Part shown: positions 18,286 through 26,995 of the stretch, piece by piece | How positions within the stretch are numbered: the first letter of the stretch is position 1 | Layout of the letters: each line of letters starts with the position of its first letter | Assembly (NCBI GenBank): GCA_030950375.1 | Contig: JAUZRN010000007.1 | Location: 59,664-123,663 of the forward strand | Reading direction: 5' to 3' | DNA: 64,000 nucleotides | Source: Rhodothermus sp. | Lineage (GTDB): Bacteria > Bacteroidota > Rhodothermia > Rhodothermales > Rhodothermaceae | Translations under genes and position numbers: made by a program | Notes under the pieces: generated by a model | The model's input: the letters and a program-made list of their open reading frames with translations, nothing else | The model's database searches: none | What the model was told of the DNA's origin: nothing

Positions 18286-18519
18286 TTATTCTGGATCACA
18301 ATTTTCGATCTCGCATAGCACGCCTGTCATCATGCAATTGGTCGCATAAAAGTCCCTGTGTATACACCTTCCTCTAAGTTCGCCTGTCCTTTCCGACTGT
18401 TCTGTTTGGCAGACATCATGTTCACAGAAAGGATGTCCCTGCGTCTGTGAAGAGGGGAACAGGAAAGCACCCGCCAATAATATGGCCGACAGAAACAGGA
18501 GGATAAGCTCACGCCGCAT
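18286..18519 (-). CDS. Small exported six-cysteine peptide (77 aa), paralogue
   Basis: The N-terminus (MRRELILLFLSAILLAGAFLF) is a signal peptide. The mature part has six cysteines at 32, 37, 52, 62, 69 and 74 (spacing 4-14-9-6-4). Start and end match the neighbouring 68-residue peptide: FCEHDVC against HCEYDIC, and CEIENCDPE against CRTYDCEVVE. Only the middle loop differs in length. This is therefore a tandem duplicate with fast divergence. It is the first gene of the operon that continues to 15154. The AT-rich stretch from 18520 to about 18640 is the likely promoter region, but no confident promoter boxes were found. Confidence 0.68.
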   Translation of the reverse strand: MRRELILLFLSAILLAGAFLFPSSQTQGHPFCEHDVCQTEQSERTGELRGRCIHRDFYATNCMMTGVLCEIENCDPE

Positions 18520-18800
18520 GGCTTCGTACAGGTTTTATTTACATGAATCTTACATGAACAGAGGAATGGATAAAAAAAGTTAGCATATCAATTATTCATT
18601 CGTTAAGAAAATGTGAATAGCAGATACACACTTCCTACGTGAGAGACCAGCCGGAGCTGCTGGCGTGGCTGCCCTTGCTGTCTAAATGCTTATTCAGCTA
18701 TCCTCGGACCTGAGGGGTGCTAACTGCAGCCGTACCGGGGTTTGAGACCTGATTGAAGGTTGTTCGCGGGCCTTTCACTGGAGGACACAGGCCGATCTGC

Positions 18801-19448
18801 TCACCGCCTCGGCAGCGGACAGGCTGCCGTTTCCTCTGCTTCGGTACTCAGCGGTTCAATCTGCGCCCACAGGTCTTTGATCGTCAGAACGCGCGCAGGC
18901 CAGACTGGCAGACCTGCCGCGCGCAGTGCCCGCGCTACCCATCGGTTGCTGTTGTTGAACAGGTGGTAGCGACCTTTTGCCGCATAAAACTGCCCTTCTC
19001 GTCCGTACAAAGCCGGTGCAACTGGTTGCAACGCCCCCTGCGCATCCCGCTTGAAATAGTTAGCGATATAGGTTACCAGCTTCTGAAACGCTGTGCTATC
19101 AAGCGCCAGCTGTCGCACCGGTCCCTTAAAGATACGAGCGGGTGCATAATCGAAGGCTGCCACATGCAACACCGCATCGGTGGGCCAGAGAGCTGCCCGC
19201 AGTGCATCCCCCGCGTCAGGATTCGGGTCAGGATAGTAGCCAGCCTCTCCCCAGCCCACTTCCACGTAGCGTCGCTCGGGAAAGAAGATTTCGGAGGGCC
19301 AGTCAGTCCCCTTGAGATCAGCCTGGCAGAAGGCAATGCCGGCATGCCAGCCGTGGTGAATCAGATAAATTTGAAAGCGTGACTCCTGTGCCGGTATCTT
19401 TTCGACCAGCAGCCATGCAAAGCTCAGCAAAAAGAAGCGCTTCCGCAT
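18801..19448 (-). CDS. DUF2459 family exported protein
   Basis: The product is 215 residues. A short hydrophobic N-terminus (KRFFLLSFAWLLVEKIPA) is followed by the conserved opening of this family (IYLIHHGWHAGIAF) and by VGWGEAGYYPDPN and FNNSNRWVARALRAAGLPV. These are hallmarks of DUF2459 (TIGR02117-like) proteins, which are periplasmic or membrane-bound and of unknown function. Conserved His, Trp and Asn residues suggest an enzyme, possibly hydrolase-like. It is divergent from ilvD. The 281 bp between it and the six-Cys peptide gene hold no other supported gene. Confidence 0.8.
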   Translation of the reverse strand: MRKRFFLLSFAWLLVEKIPAQESRFQIYLIHHGWHAGIAFCQADLKGTDWPSEIFFPERRYVEVGWGEAGYYPDPNPDAGDALRAALWPTDAVLHVAAFDYAPARIFKGPVRQLALDSTAFQKLVTYIANYFKRDAQGALQPVAPALYGREGQFYAAKGRYHLFNNSNRWVARALRAAGLPVWPARVLTIKDLWAQIEPLSTEAEETAACPLPRR

Positions 19449-19541
19449 TATCCGCTTTAGTATTTCAGGGGAACTCTACCCGAGCGGCCATGGTGTGCAA
19501 CCGCGGCTGTTTGTCCGCACAATCTAACCACAGGTTCCGCC

Positions 19542-21257
19542 ATGCCGCCACTTAATCGCTACAGCCGCCGCATCACCCAGCCCCGGTCGCAGGGAGCCTC
19601 GCAGGCCATGCTGTTGGCCACCGGCCTGCAGGAAGAGGACCTGGACAAACCACAGATCGGCATTGCTTCGGTCTGGTATGAAGGGAACCCCTGCAACATG
19701 CACCTGCTGGACCTGGCCGCCGAGGTGAAGGCCGGCGTGCAGGAAGCCGGTATGGTCGGGTTTCGTTTCAATACGATCGGCGTCTCTGATGGTATTTCGA
19801 TGGGTACCGAGGGCATGTCGTACAGCTTGCCTTCGCGCGATCTGATCGCTGACTCCATCGAGACGGTGATGGCCGCCCAGTGGTACGATGGCCTGATCGC
19901 CCTGCCCGGTTGCGACAAAAACATGCCAGGCTGTGTGATGGCCATGGGCCGGCTGAACCGCCCGGCCCTGATGATCTACGGCGGCACCATCCGTCCCGGC
20001 TGCCTCAACGGCCAAAAGCTGGATGTAATAAGCGCCTTTCAGAGCTATGGCGAGTACCTGGCTGGTAAAATTACCGACGCACAGCGGCGGGCCATCATCC
20101 GTCATGCCTGTCCCGGACCGGGTGCCTGCGGCGGCATGTACACGGCCAACACGATGGCCGCTGCTATCGAAGCCATGGGGCTGTCCCTTCCTTTTAGCTC
20201 AAGCCTGCCTGCCGAAGATCCGCGCAAGCGTGAAGAATGCCGTCGGGCCGGACAGCTCATGCGCCAGCTCCTGGAGCAGGACCTCAAACCGCGCGACATT
20301 GTCACCCGGGCCTCGCTTGAAAATGCGATTGCGGTCGTCATGGCGCTGGGCGGCTCTACAAACGCTGTGCTTCATCTGCTGGCTATTGCCCATGCATTTG
20401 AGATTCCGCTCAGTCTGGATGATTTTCAGCGCATCGCCCGACGCGTACCGCTCCTGGCCAACATGAAGCCCAGCGGCCGTTACGTCATGGAGGACCTGTG
20501 CCGCCTCGGAGGCGTACCGGCCGTCATGAAGCGGCTACTTGAGCATGGCGTGCTGCATGGCGACGCACTCACCGTAACCGGTAAGACCCTTGCGGAAAAT
20601 CTGGCCGATGTGCCCGACCTGCCCGACGACCAGGACATCATTCGACCCTGGGATAATCCGATCAAATCGAGCGCCCACATTTACATTCTGTACGGCAACC
20701 TGGCCCCCGGCGGCTGCGTCGCCAAGATCACGGGCAAAGAAGGCCTGCATTTCAGTGGACCCGCCCGTGTCTTCGACTCCGAAGAAGACATGCTGGCTGG
20801 ACTTGAAGCTGGCCGCATCCAGCGCGGCGATGTGATTGTGATTCGTTATGAAGGGCCTAAAGGAGGCCCCGGTATGCCCGAAATGCTCACGCCGACCTCC
20901 GCATTGATGGGGGCCGGGCTGGGCAAAGACGTGGCGCTGATTACCGACGGACGTTTCAGCGGAGGAAGCCATGGCTTCATCATTGGCCATGTGGTGCCTG
21001 AAGCCCAGGAAGGTGGCCCCATCGCGCTCATTCGCGATGGCGACCGCATCACCATTGACGCCGAAGCCGGTCTCATTCACGTAGATGTCTCCGACGAAGA
21101 ACTGGCGCGGCGGCGGGCTTCGTGGACGCCTCCCCCGCTCAAGGTCACACGCGGCGCTCTTTTCCGCTACGTGCAGACCGTGCAGGACGCCGCGCATGGT
21201 TGCATCACCGATGCTCCGATTGGTGCGCCTCGGCCCGTGGGATCCCCCTCTTCCTGA
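19542..21257 (+). CDS. ilvD: Dihydroxy-acid dehydratase
   Basis: This cytosolic enzyme dehydrates 2,3-dihydroxy-isovalerate and its isoleucine analogue to the 2-keto acids in branched-chain amino acid (and pantothenate) synthesis. The product is 571 residues, the normal length. Fe-S ligand and active-site segments are all present: [19 protein letters not shown], and [16 protein letters not shown], plus [15 protein letters not shown] near the C-terminus. No other ilv genes are adjacent, so this one is transcribed apart from the pathway operon. It may be cotranscribed with rarA, which starts 34 bp downstream. Confidence 0.97.
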   Translation: MPPLNRYSRRITQPRSQGASQAMLLATGLQEEDLDKPQIGIASVWYEGNPCNMHLLDLAAEVKAGVQEAGMVGFRFNTIGVSDGISMGTEGMSYSLPSRDLIADSIETVMAAQWYDGLIALPGCDKNMPGCVMAMGRLNRPALMIYGGTIRPGCLNGQKLDVISAFQSYGEYLAGKITDAQRRAIIRHACPGPGACGGMYTANTMAAAIEAMGLSLPFSSSLPAEDPRKREECRRAGQLMRQLLEQDLKPRDIVTRASLENAIAVVMALGGSTNAVLHLLAIAHAFEIPLSLDDFQRIARRVPLLANMKPSGRYVMEDLCRLGGVPAVMKRLLEHGVLHGDALTVTGKTLAENLADVPDLPDDQDIIRPWDNPIKSSAHIYILYGNLAPGGCVAKITGKEGLHFSGPARVFDSEEDMLAGLEAGRIQRGDVIVIRYEGPKGGPGMPEMLTPTSALMGAGLGKDVALITDGRFSGGSHGFIIGHVVPEAQEGGPIALIRDGDRITIDAEAGLIHVDVSDEELARRRASWTPPPLKVTRGALFRYVQTVQDAAHGCITDAPIGAPRPVGSPSS

Positions 21258-21291
21258 AACGGTTTTCGAGGAAGGGTTGCGTGGAAATGAT

Positions 21292-22668
21292 ATGACAGAT
21301 CTGTTTCAACAGGCGGCCGAGCGGCTGCTGGCTACGCAGGCTCCACTGGCCGAACGCATGCGGCCACGTACGCTGGACGAGTTCGTTGGCCAGGAGCATA
21401 TTCTCGGACCGGGCAAACTGCTGCGCCGGGCCATTGAAGCCGACCGGATCTCGTCACTGATCTTCTACGGACCGCCTGGCACGGGCAAAACCACACTGGC
21501 CCGCATCATCGCCTGCACCACTCGGGCTCACTTCACAGCGCTTAACGCTGTGCTGGCTGGCGTCAAGGACCTTCGGGAGGCGATCGAAGCTGCTCAGGAA
21601 CGTCTGCGCTTGCACCAGCAGCGTACCATCCTGTTCATCGACGAAGTCCATCGCTTCAACAAAGCCCAGCAGGATGCGCTGCTACCCCACGTCGAAAACG
21701 GCACGGTCATCTTTATCGGGGCCACGACCGAAAATCCCTACTTCGAGGTCATCAAGCCGCTGGTAAGTCGCTCCCGCGTTTTTGAACTGAAGCCACTTAC
21801 GCCCGAGCATCTGCGCCGCATCGCCGAACAGGCGCTTGCCGACCCGGAGCGCGGCTATGGCCGGCGTAACGTGGTCGTAGACCCCGAAGCACTTAATCAT
21901 CTGATCGACGTGGCCAATGGCGATGCCCGGTCGTTGCTCAACGCGCTGGAGTTAGCCATCGAAACCACCCCGCCCGACGAAGCAGGGCGCATTCACATCA
22001 CGCTCCCGGTGGCTGAAGACTCGATCCAGCGTCGAGCTGTCCTCTACGACAAAGAGGGCGATGCCCACTTCGACACGATCAGCGCGTTCATCAAAAGCCT
22101 GCGCGGCTCCGATCCCGATGCCGCGCTTTACTGGCTCGCGCGCATGATCTACGCGGGTGAAGATCCGCGCTTTATCCTGCGCCGCATGCTCATCTTCGCT
22201 GCCGAAGACATTGGCCTGGCTGACCCTCAGGCCCTGCAGGTGGCGGCAGCCGCAGCGCAGGCCTTCGAGTATGTGGGCATGCCTGAAGGTCAGTTCCTAC
22301 TGGCCGAATGCTGCCTCTACCTGGCTACCGCGCCGAAGAGCAATTCCACGATGGCGTACTTCAATGCACTGGCCTACGTGGAGCGCGAACAGTCCGCCGA
22401 AGTGCCCACGCATCTCAAAGATGCCAACCGAGACCGCCAGAGCCTCGGCCACGGCCAGGGCTACAAATATCCGCACGCCTACCGCGAACACTACGTGCCA
22501 CAGCAGTATCTGCCCGACCACATGCAGGGGACCTACTTCTACGAGCCTTCGGATCAGGGCTACGAACGTATTATTGCCGAACGTCTGGCAGCCTGGCGAC
22601 AGCGCGACCTGGTCGAAGGCCTGCAAAAGCGGTTGCAACGCTACCGTCCTGACAGGGCCGATCAGTAG
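21292..22668 (+). CDS. rarA: Replication-associated recombination protein A (AAA+ ATPase)
   Basis: RarA (MgsA) is a clamp-loader-like ATPase that acts at stalled replication forks. The product is 458 residues from the ATG at 21292. The frame is open further upstream but overlaps ilvD, so the longer start is rejected. It has the opening [20 protein letters not shown], Walker [10 protein letters not shown] (about 60), Walker [10 protein letters not shown], sensor [11 protein letters not shown], and the C-terminal domain with [21 protein letters not shown] and YKYPHAY. All are standard for the family. It probably shares a transcript with ilvD. Confidence 0.95.
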   Translation: MTDLFQQAAERLLATQAPLAERMRPRTLDEFVGQEHILGPGKLLRRAIEADRISSLIFYGPPGTGKTTLARIIACTTRAHFTALNAVLAGVKDLREAIEAAQERLRLHQQRTILFIDEVHRFNKAQQDALLPHVENGTVIFIGATTENPYFEVIKPLVSRSRVFELKPLTPEHLRRIAEQALADPERGYGRRNVVVDPEALNHLIDVANGDARSLLNALELAIETTPPDEAGRIHITLPVAEDSIQRRAVLYDKEGDAHFDTISAFIKSLRGSDPDAALYWLARMIYAGEDPRFILRRMLIFAAEDIGLADPQALQVAAAAAQAFEYVGMPEGQFLLAECCLYLATAPKSNSTMAYFNALAYVEREQSAEVPTHLKDANRDRQSLGHGQGYKYPHAYREHYVPQQYLPDHMQGTYFYEPSDQGYERIIAERLAAWRQRDLVEGLQKRLQRYRPDRADQ

Positions 22669-22724
22669 CGTCCGTTGCAGACTTTTTTGTACCTTTATAG
22701 TACTGCGCACCACCTTTCCAATGC

Positions 22725-24482
22725 ATGGACGCGCTCCTGACCCCCGAACACGAAGCGCTGCTCGAAGCCGAACGCAACCTGCTGGCCCGCCTGCATGGCG
22801 TGCTGGCTCGAACCGGTGCCGACGAATCGCTGCGCGAGCGCCTCTCCGAGGTCATCGAAGCGCTCGATGCACTGTTTGTCGTGGTGGTTGTGGGTGAATT
22901 CAATGCGGGCAAGTCGAGCGTCCTCAACGCTCTGTTTCGCGAAAAATTACTCGAAGAAGGTCCGGTCCCCACCACCGCAAAAATTACGCTGTTACGCTAC
23001 GGCGAAACGTCGATGGAACGGCCGCGCTCGGAGTACCTTGTCGAACGCTATCATCCCTCGAACCGATTGCGCCACCTGGTGCTGGTCGACACGCCCGGGA
23101 CCAACTCGATCATTCGCCGCCACCAGGAATTGACCGAGCACTTTATCCCACGCGCCGACCTGGTATTGTTTGTAACCTCGTTCGATCGTCCGCTGACCGA
23201 AAGCGAGCGGCAGTTTCTCTCATACATTCGCGACACCTGGGGCAAGCGACTCGTCTTTGTCCTGAACAAGGCGGATCTGGCTCGTAGCCAAACCGACCTG
23301 GAACAGGTGCTCGCCCACATCCGCACAGGCTGTCGGGAGCTGATGGGCTTCGAGCCGGAAATCTTTCCGGTCAGTGCCGTCCAGGCTCTTGAAGCACACA
23401 GCACCGAGGATCCCGAACAGCGCACCCGACACTGGAAAACCAGTGGCTTTGAAGCCTTCGAACGTTTTCTGGCGGAGCGACTGGCCGGCCCCGAACGCCT
23501 GCGGCTCAAACTGACCTCGCCGCTCGACCTTACCGAACGCCTGCTCGAACGCCTGCGCACGCATCTGGAAGAACGTCGCCGCCTGCTCGAACAGGACCGT
23601 GCGAACCTGGAGCGTCTGAAAGCTCGCCTGAACGAAGTACGGGCTGAGCTGATAGCAACCATGCGTCCCTATCTGTCGGAAATCGATAACCAGTTGCTTC
23701 AAGTCGAACGTCGTGGGCTGCAATTTCTGCAGGATACCATTCGGATTGGCCGGCTTGGCCTGCTACGTGATCGCGACCGTTTCAAGGAAGAATTCACGCG
23801 TCAGGTCGTGCGTGACCTGGACCGTCGGCTCGAAGCGACACTATCCGAGGCTGTTGATCGCCTGCTTCAACAGGGACTACAGCTCTGGAATCAAACGCTG
23901 ACGGAATTCAGCGAGCATGTCGAACAGGTTGTACGACGTCGTCCGCCTCAGGTCCAAGCCGATCTGCTCTATGACCGCCGCCAGCTCTTCGAGTCCGTCA
24001 TGCGCCAGGCTACTCGCCAGCTTGAGACCTATGATCTGCGGGAGGAAGCCCGGCGCATTCTGGAAAACACGCGCGATGCGGTGGCCCTCTTTCTGGGCAC
24101 GGAAGCCCTGGCTGGCCTGGGCGCGCTCGTCACCATGCTCATCACAGCGGCCGGCCTGGATGTGACAGGCGGTTTTGTAGCTGCTGGAGCCCTGGCTGTA
24201 GTCGGCCTCGTCGTATTGCCCCTGCAGAAACGTCGGGCACTGCGCGAGTTTCGCAACCGCATTGAACAGCTCCGCGCGGAACTGTTAAAGGCCCTGGAGC
24301 AACAACTAAAACGCGAGGTAGATAAACTGCTTGAACGCCTGACCACTACGCTGGCCCCCTACCAGGCCTTTGTGCAGCACGAACAGCAACTGGTCGACGA
24401 ACTCGACGAAGAACTGCGGGCCCTTGACCGCGAATACCGGCGTCTGCGTACGGCCATTGAAAAAGCCGTACCCGTTGGCTAA
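22725..24482 (+). CDS. Bacterial dynamin-like GTPase
   Basis: The product is 585 residues. An N-terminal helix is followed by a dynamin-type G domain: G1 GEFNAGKSS (about 57), G3 DTPGTNS, and G4 NKADL. A long charged helical stalk (about 260-445, many LERL/RLLEQ heptad-like patterns) leads to two hydrophobic segments (about 465-500: [17 protein letters not shown] and [16 protein letters not shown]), the membrane-insertion paddle. A coiled coil follows to the C-terminus. This order matches bacterial dynamin-like proteins, which bind and remodel membranes after stress. Many such proteins are encoded in pairs. Here only one copy is seen. It overlaps the converging queF gene by 4 bp. Confidence 0.87.
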   Translation: MDALLTPEHEALLEAERNLLARLHGVLARTGADESLRERLSEVIEALDALFVVVVVGEFNAGKSSVLNALFREKLLEEGPVPTTAKITLLRYGETSMERPRSEYLVERYHPSNRLRHLVLVDTPGTNSIIRRHQELTEHFIPRADLVLFVTSFDRPLTESERQFLSYIRDTWGKRLVFVLNKADLARSQTDLEQVLAHIRTGCRELMGFEPEIFPVSAVQALEAHSTEDPEQRTRHWKTSGFEAFERFLAERLAGPERLRLKLTSPLDLTERLLERLRTHLEERRRLLEQDRANLERLKARLNEVRAELIATMRPYLSEIDNQLLQVERRGLQFLQDTIRIGRLGLLRDRDRFKEEFTRQVVRDLDRRLEATLSEAVDRLLQQGLQLWNQTLTEFSEHVEQVVRRRPPQVQADLLYDRRQLFESVMRQATRQLETYDLREEARRILENTRDAVALFLGTEALAGLGALVTMLITAAGLDVTGGFVAAGALAVVGLVVLPLQKRRALREFRNRIEQLRAELLKALEQQLKREVDKLLERLTTTLAPYQAFVQHEQQLVDELDEELRALDREYRRLRTAIEKAVPVG

Positions 24483-24985
24483 CGACCCTGCTCGCGGCTG
24501 TCAATCGTACAGGTCGTGCGAATACCACCACGTACGTTATAAATGGTAGTTACCCGGAGGTATTCTGGATCCTCCAGATGGCGCATCAGGTCCTGATAGA
24601 TGATGGCCGTCAGATCCTCCTGGGCCGCTCCAATATTCCGCCAGGAGACGATGTAGTACTTGAGACTTTTGAGCTCAAGAATCCAGCTACCTGGCACATA
24701 CTCGATCCGGAGTACACCGTAGTCTGGCAACCCGGAAAACGGACAGACGGCTGAAAACTCACCGGGCTCGGTCTCATAAACGACCACCTGACGCACGGCA
24801 TGCTCGTAAGGCAACCGATCGATGTGCTGCTGGCGCGCTTCCGGTGGCAGAAACGGCTGCAGACGTCCTTCCGGCCGGATGCCAAATCGCGCCATATAGG
24901 CTAACGCCTGTTCGGTGTGGGCCAGTGCTTCTTCCCGAAGCGCTGCCAGCTTTTCGGCCAATGCCTGCCGCTCCTGTTCGGTCAT
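24479..24985 (-). CDS. queF: NADPH-dependent 7-cyano-7-deazaguanine reductase
   Basis: This enzyme reduces preQ0 (nitrile) to preQ1 (amine), the last free-base step of queuosine synthesis. The product is about 168 residues from the ATG at 24985. A longer frame to 25033 exists but lacks family similarity. The catalytic Cys is in [10 protein letters not shown], followed by [14 protein letters not shown], the substrate-glutamate and NADPH-binding segment of the short (unimodular) QueF type. The N-terminal about 40 residues are an extra charged helix. It is divergent from queD-queC-queE, and the 142-bp spacer probably carries both promoters. No preQ1 riboswitch could be recognised there. Confidence 0.93.
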   Translation of the reverse strand: MTEQERQALAEKLAALREEALAHTEQALAYMARFGIRPEGRLQPFLPPEARQQHIDRLPYEHAVRQVVVYETEPGEFSAVCPFSGLPDYGVLRIEYVPGSWILELKSLKYYIVSWRNIGAAQEDLTAIIYQDLMRHLEDPEYLRVTTIYNVRGGIRTTCTIDSREQGR

Positions 24986-25127
24986 AGTTCCATCTGGCTG
25001 TCCGGTCACCCTCGCAGCCAAACGCCCCGCCACAGCAATGGTTCAAGTTCAAATTTTGCCACAGCCGACACTCTCAGGGTCGTCGGGCGTTTCATATCCT
25101 GCAAATTGTTGAAAAACCAGCAATCAC

Positions 25128-25598
25128 ATGAAAATTGCAAAACGGTTTCGATTTGAGGCAGCTCATCGGCTGCCGTGGCACCCGGGAGCCTGTCGCCACC
25201 TGCACGGTCACTCCTACCGGCTGACCGTCGGCCTTGAAGGCACCCCCGACGCACGGGGTATTCTGGTAGATTTTCAGGAGCTGAAACGTTTGATCCAGCC
25301 GCTGATCGACAACTGGGACCATACGACGCTGGTCGCTTCCGACGACACAGCGCTCCAGGAGGCACTGGAAAAACTGGGCGCGCGCTATGTAGTGTTGCCT
25401 TTCGACTCGACGGCTGAAAATCTGTGCACCTATGTGGCCGACTATCTGATCCGTGAGGCCGGCGACTGGCTCCAGATGCGGGGTGTCCGACGCCTATGGG
25501 TGCGTCTGGCCGAAACCGAAACGTCTTTCGCCGAAACCGAACGCGCTCTGGTGCCCGATGTCTATCCCGAACCTGCTTCCCACGCTGAAGCCCGCTGA
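25128..25598 (+). CDS. queD: 6-carboxy-5,6,7,8-tetrahydropterin synthase
   Basis: QueD turns 7,8-dihydroneopterin triphosphate into 6-carboxytetrahydropterin, the first committed queuosine step. The product is 156 residues. Zn ligands and catalytic Cys are in FEAAHRLP and CRHLHGHSY. Further family motifs are VDFQELK, NWDHTTL and ETETSFAE. The family's usual length is 120-150 residues. It is the first gene of the queD-queC-queE operon, and the queC start overlaps its 3' end by 41 bp. Confidence 0.95.
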   Translation: MKIAKRFRFEAAHRLPWHPGACRHLHGHSYRLTVGLEGTPDARGILVDFQELKRLIQPLIDNWDHTTLVASDDTALQEALEKLGARYVVLPFDSTAENLCTYVADYLIREAGDWLQMRGVRRLWVRLAETETSFAETERALVPDVYPEPASHAEAR

Positions 25599-26274
25599 AC
25601 GTGGCGAAAAGGCGTTGGTGCTGTTCTCCGGTGGACAGGATTCAACGACCTGTCTGTACTGGGCCCGCCATTATTTCCCCGAGGTCGAAGCCATCGGTTT
25701 TCACTACGGCCAGAAACATGCCGTTGAGCTGGAGCAGGCTCGCAAAATCGCGGATCTTGCCGGCGTGCCTTTTACCGTGCTGGATCTGCGTGGCCTGCTC
25801 CAGGGAAGTGCCCTGACCGAACATGATCAGGACGTCTCGGCGGCTCATCCGCTGGCACCCCATCTTCCGGCTTCGTTCGTGCCCGGCCGTAATGCATTAT
25901 TCCTGACCCTGGCGGCCAGCTACGGCTTCACACGTGGCATCCACGACCTGGTTGGTGGCATGTGCCAGACGGATTACTCCGGTTATCCAGACTGCCGCCG
26001 GGCGTTTATCGATGCCATGGAACAGGCCCTCTCGCTCGCCCTCGACACAAAGATCCGCATCCACACCCCTTTGATGCACCTCACCAAGGCCGAAACCTGG
26101 CGGCTGGCCCGTGAACTGAACATCCTGGATGTGATCATTGAGCTGACCCACACCGACTACAACGGCGATCGCTCCGAACGCCACGCCTGGGGCTACGGCC
26201 GTCTCGACAACCCTGCCTCCATCCTCCGCGCCCGCGGCTACGAAGAAGCCAGAGCACGCGGCTGGCTCGACTGA
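25558..26274 (+). CDS. queC: 7-cyano-7-deazaguanine synthase, zinc-cysteine-less variant
   Basis: QueC converts CDG to preQ0 with ATP and ammonia. The product is 238 residues from the ATG at 25558. The PP-loop LFSGGQDSTTCLYWA, the GFHYGQKH strand, the FVPGRNALFLTLA segment and TPLMHLTKAETW are all standard. Most QueC proteins bind zinc through four C-terminal cysteines (TCY..GCGxCxxC). Here that region reads THTDYNGD..GYGRLDNPASILRA, so all four positions are non-cysteine while the flanking residues are kept. It overlaps queD by 41 bp and is 3 bp from queE. It is most likely active, given the tight operon, but structurally different. Confidence 0.9.
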   Translation: MSIPNLLPTLKPAERGEKALVLFSGGQDSTTCLYWARHYFPEVEAIGFHYGQKHAVELEQARKIADLAGVPFTVLDLRGLLQGSALTEHDQDVSAAHPLAPHLPASFVPGRNALFLTLAASYGFTRGIHDLVGGMCQTDYSGYPDCRRAFIDAMEQALSLALDTKIRIHTPLMHLTKAETWRLARELNILDVIIELTHTDYNGDRSERHAWGYGRLDNPASILRARGYEEARARGWLD

Positions 26275-26277
26275 ACC

Positions 26278-26979
26278 ATGCGTACCTACCGTGTCAAAGC
26301 AATATGGAAGACGCTGCAGGGCGAGGGCTTCTTTGCCGGACGCCCGGCTGTCTTCGCGCGCTTTGTAGGTTGTAACCTGTGGTCAGGGCTAGAACAAGAC
26401 CGAGCGCGCGACGCCCAACGCACTGGCGCCGACTGCCCGCGCTGGTGCGACACGGACTTTCGGAAGGAAGGAAGCCATGCCTACACAGCCGATGAGCTGG
26501 TAGCCGCGCTACAGGAAGTGGGCGGCCCAATTCGCTTTTGCGTACTGACCGGTGGCGAGCCCCTGCTGCAACTCGATGCGACACTGATGAAGGCGCTGAA
26601 GGCGGCCGACTACTTCGTGGCCATTGAAACAAACGGCACGATCAGCCTGCGCCGGGCCTGCACCGACCCTGAAACAGGCCAGTTGATGGCACCCGACTGG
26701 ATCGTGTGCAGTCCTAAGCTTCCGGAAGATCGGCTGGCACTGGAATATTTCGACGAATTGAAACTGGTGGTACCCGATTATCGGCCTGAGCAGTATGCGC
26801 GTTTTGCACGCCGCGCCCGACCGCATCGCGTGAGTGGCCATCGCATCCCACTCCTGTGGCTACAGCCAGAAGATGGTCCTCGCCTGGAAGCAGCCCAGCG
26901 TTGTGCCGTCGAACTGGCACTGACCCATCCCGAATGGCGCGTTTCAGTTCAGACCCACAAGGTGCTCGGCGTGCCGTAA
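26278..26979 (+). CDS. queE: 7-carboxy-7-deazaguanine synthase (radical SAM)
   Basis: QueE rearranges 6-carboxytetrahydropterin to CDG with SAM and a [4Fe-4S] cluster. The product is 233 residues. It opens with KAIWKTLQGEGFFAGRPA, followed by the cluster loop in which the first Cys (VGCNLWSG) is separated by 20 residues from CPRWCDTDF, giving C-x20-C-x3-C instead of CxxxCxxC. This stretched loop is known in a subset of QueE enzymes, usually somewhat shorter. The GGEPLLQ motif (SAM amino group) and the IETNGTI strand are present. It is last in the que operon and converges with the EndoQ-UvrD gene. Confidence 0.93.
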   Translation: MRTYRVKAIWKTLQGEGFFAGRPAVFARFVGCNLWSGLEQDRARDAQRTGADCPRWCDTDFRKEGSHAYTADELVAALQEVGGPIRFCVLTGGEPLLQLDATLMKALKAADYFVAIETNGTISLRRACTDPETGQLMAPDWIVCSPKLPEDRLALEYFDELKLVVPDYRPEQYARFARRARPHRVSGHRIPLLWLQPEDGPRLEAAQRCAVELALTHPEWRVSVQTHKVLGVP

Positions 26980-26995
26980 GGTGCCCGACCACCGC

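Noticed and set aside
18753..19382. Plus-strand open frame of 209 codons
   Set aside because: Antisense to the DUF2459 gene, which has clear family motifs.
21085..21291. Upstream extension of rarA
   Set aside because: It overlaps the 3' end of ilvD, and the RarA family similarity begins after the ATG at 21292.
24986..25127. preQ1 riboswitch between queF and queD
   Set aside because: No pattern of either preQ1 riboswitch class could be fitted on either strand, although the position would be apt.
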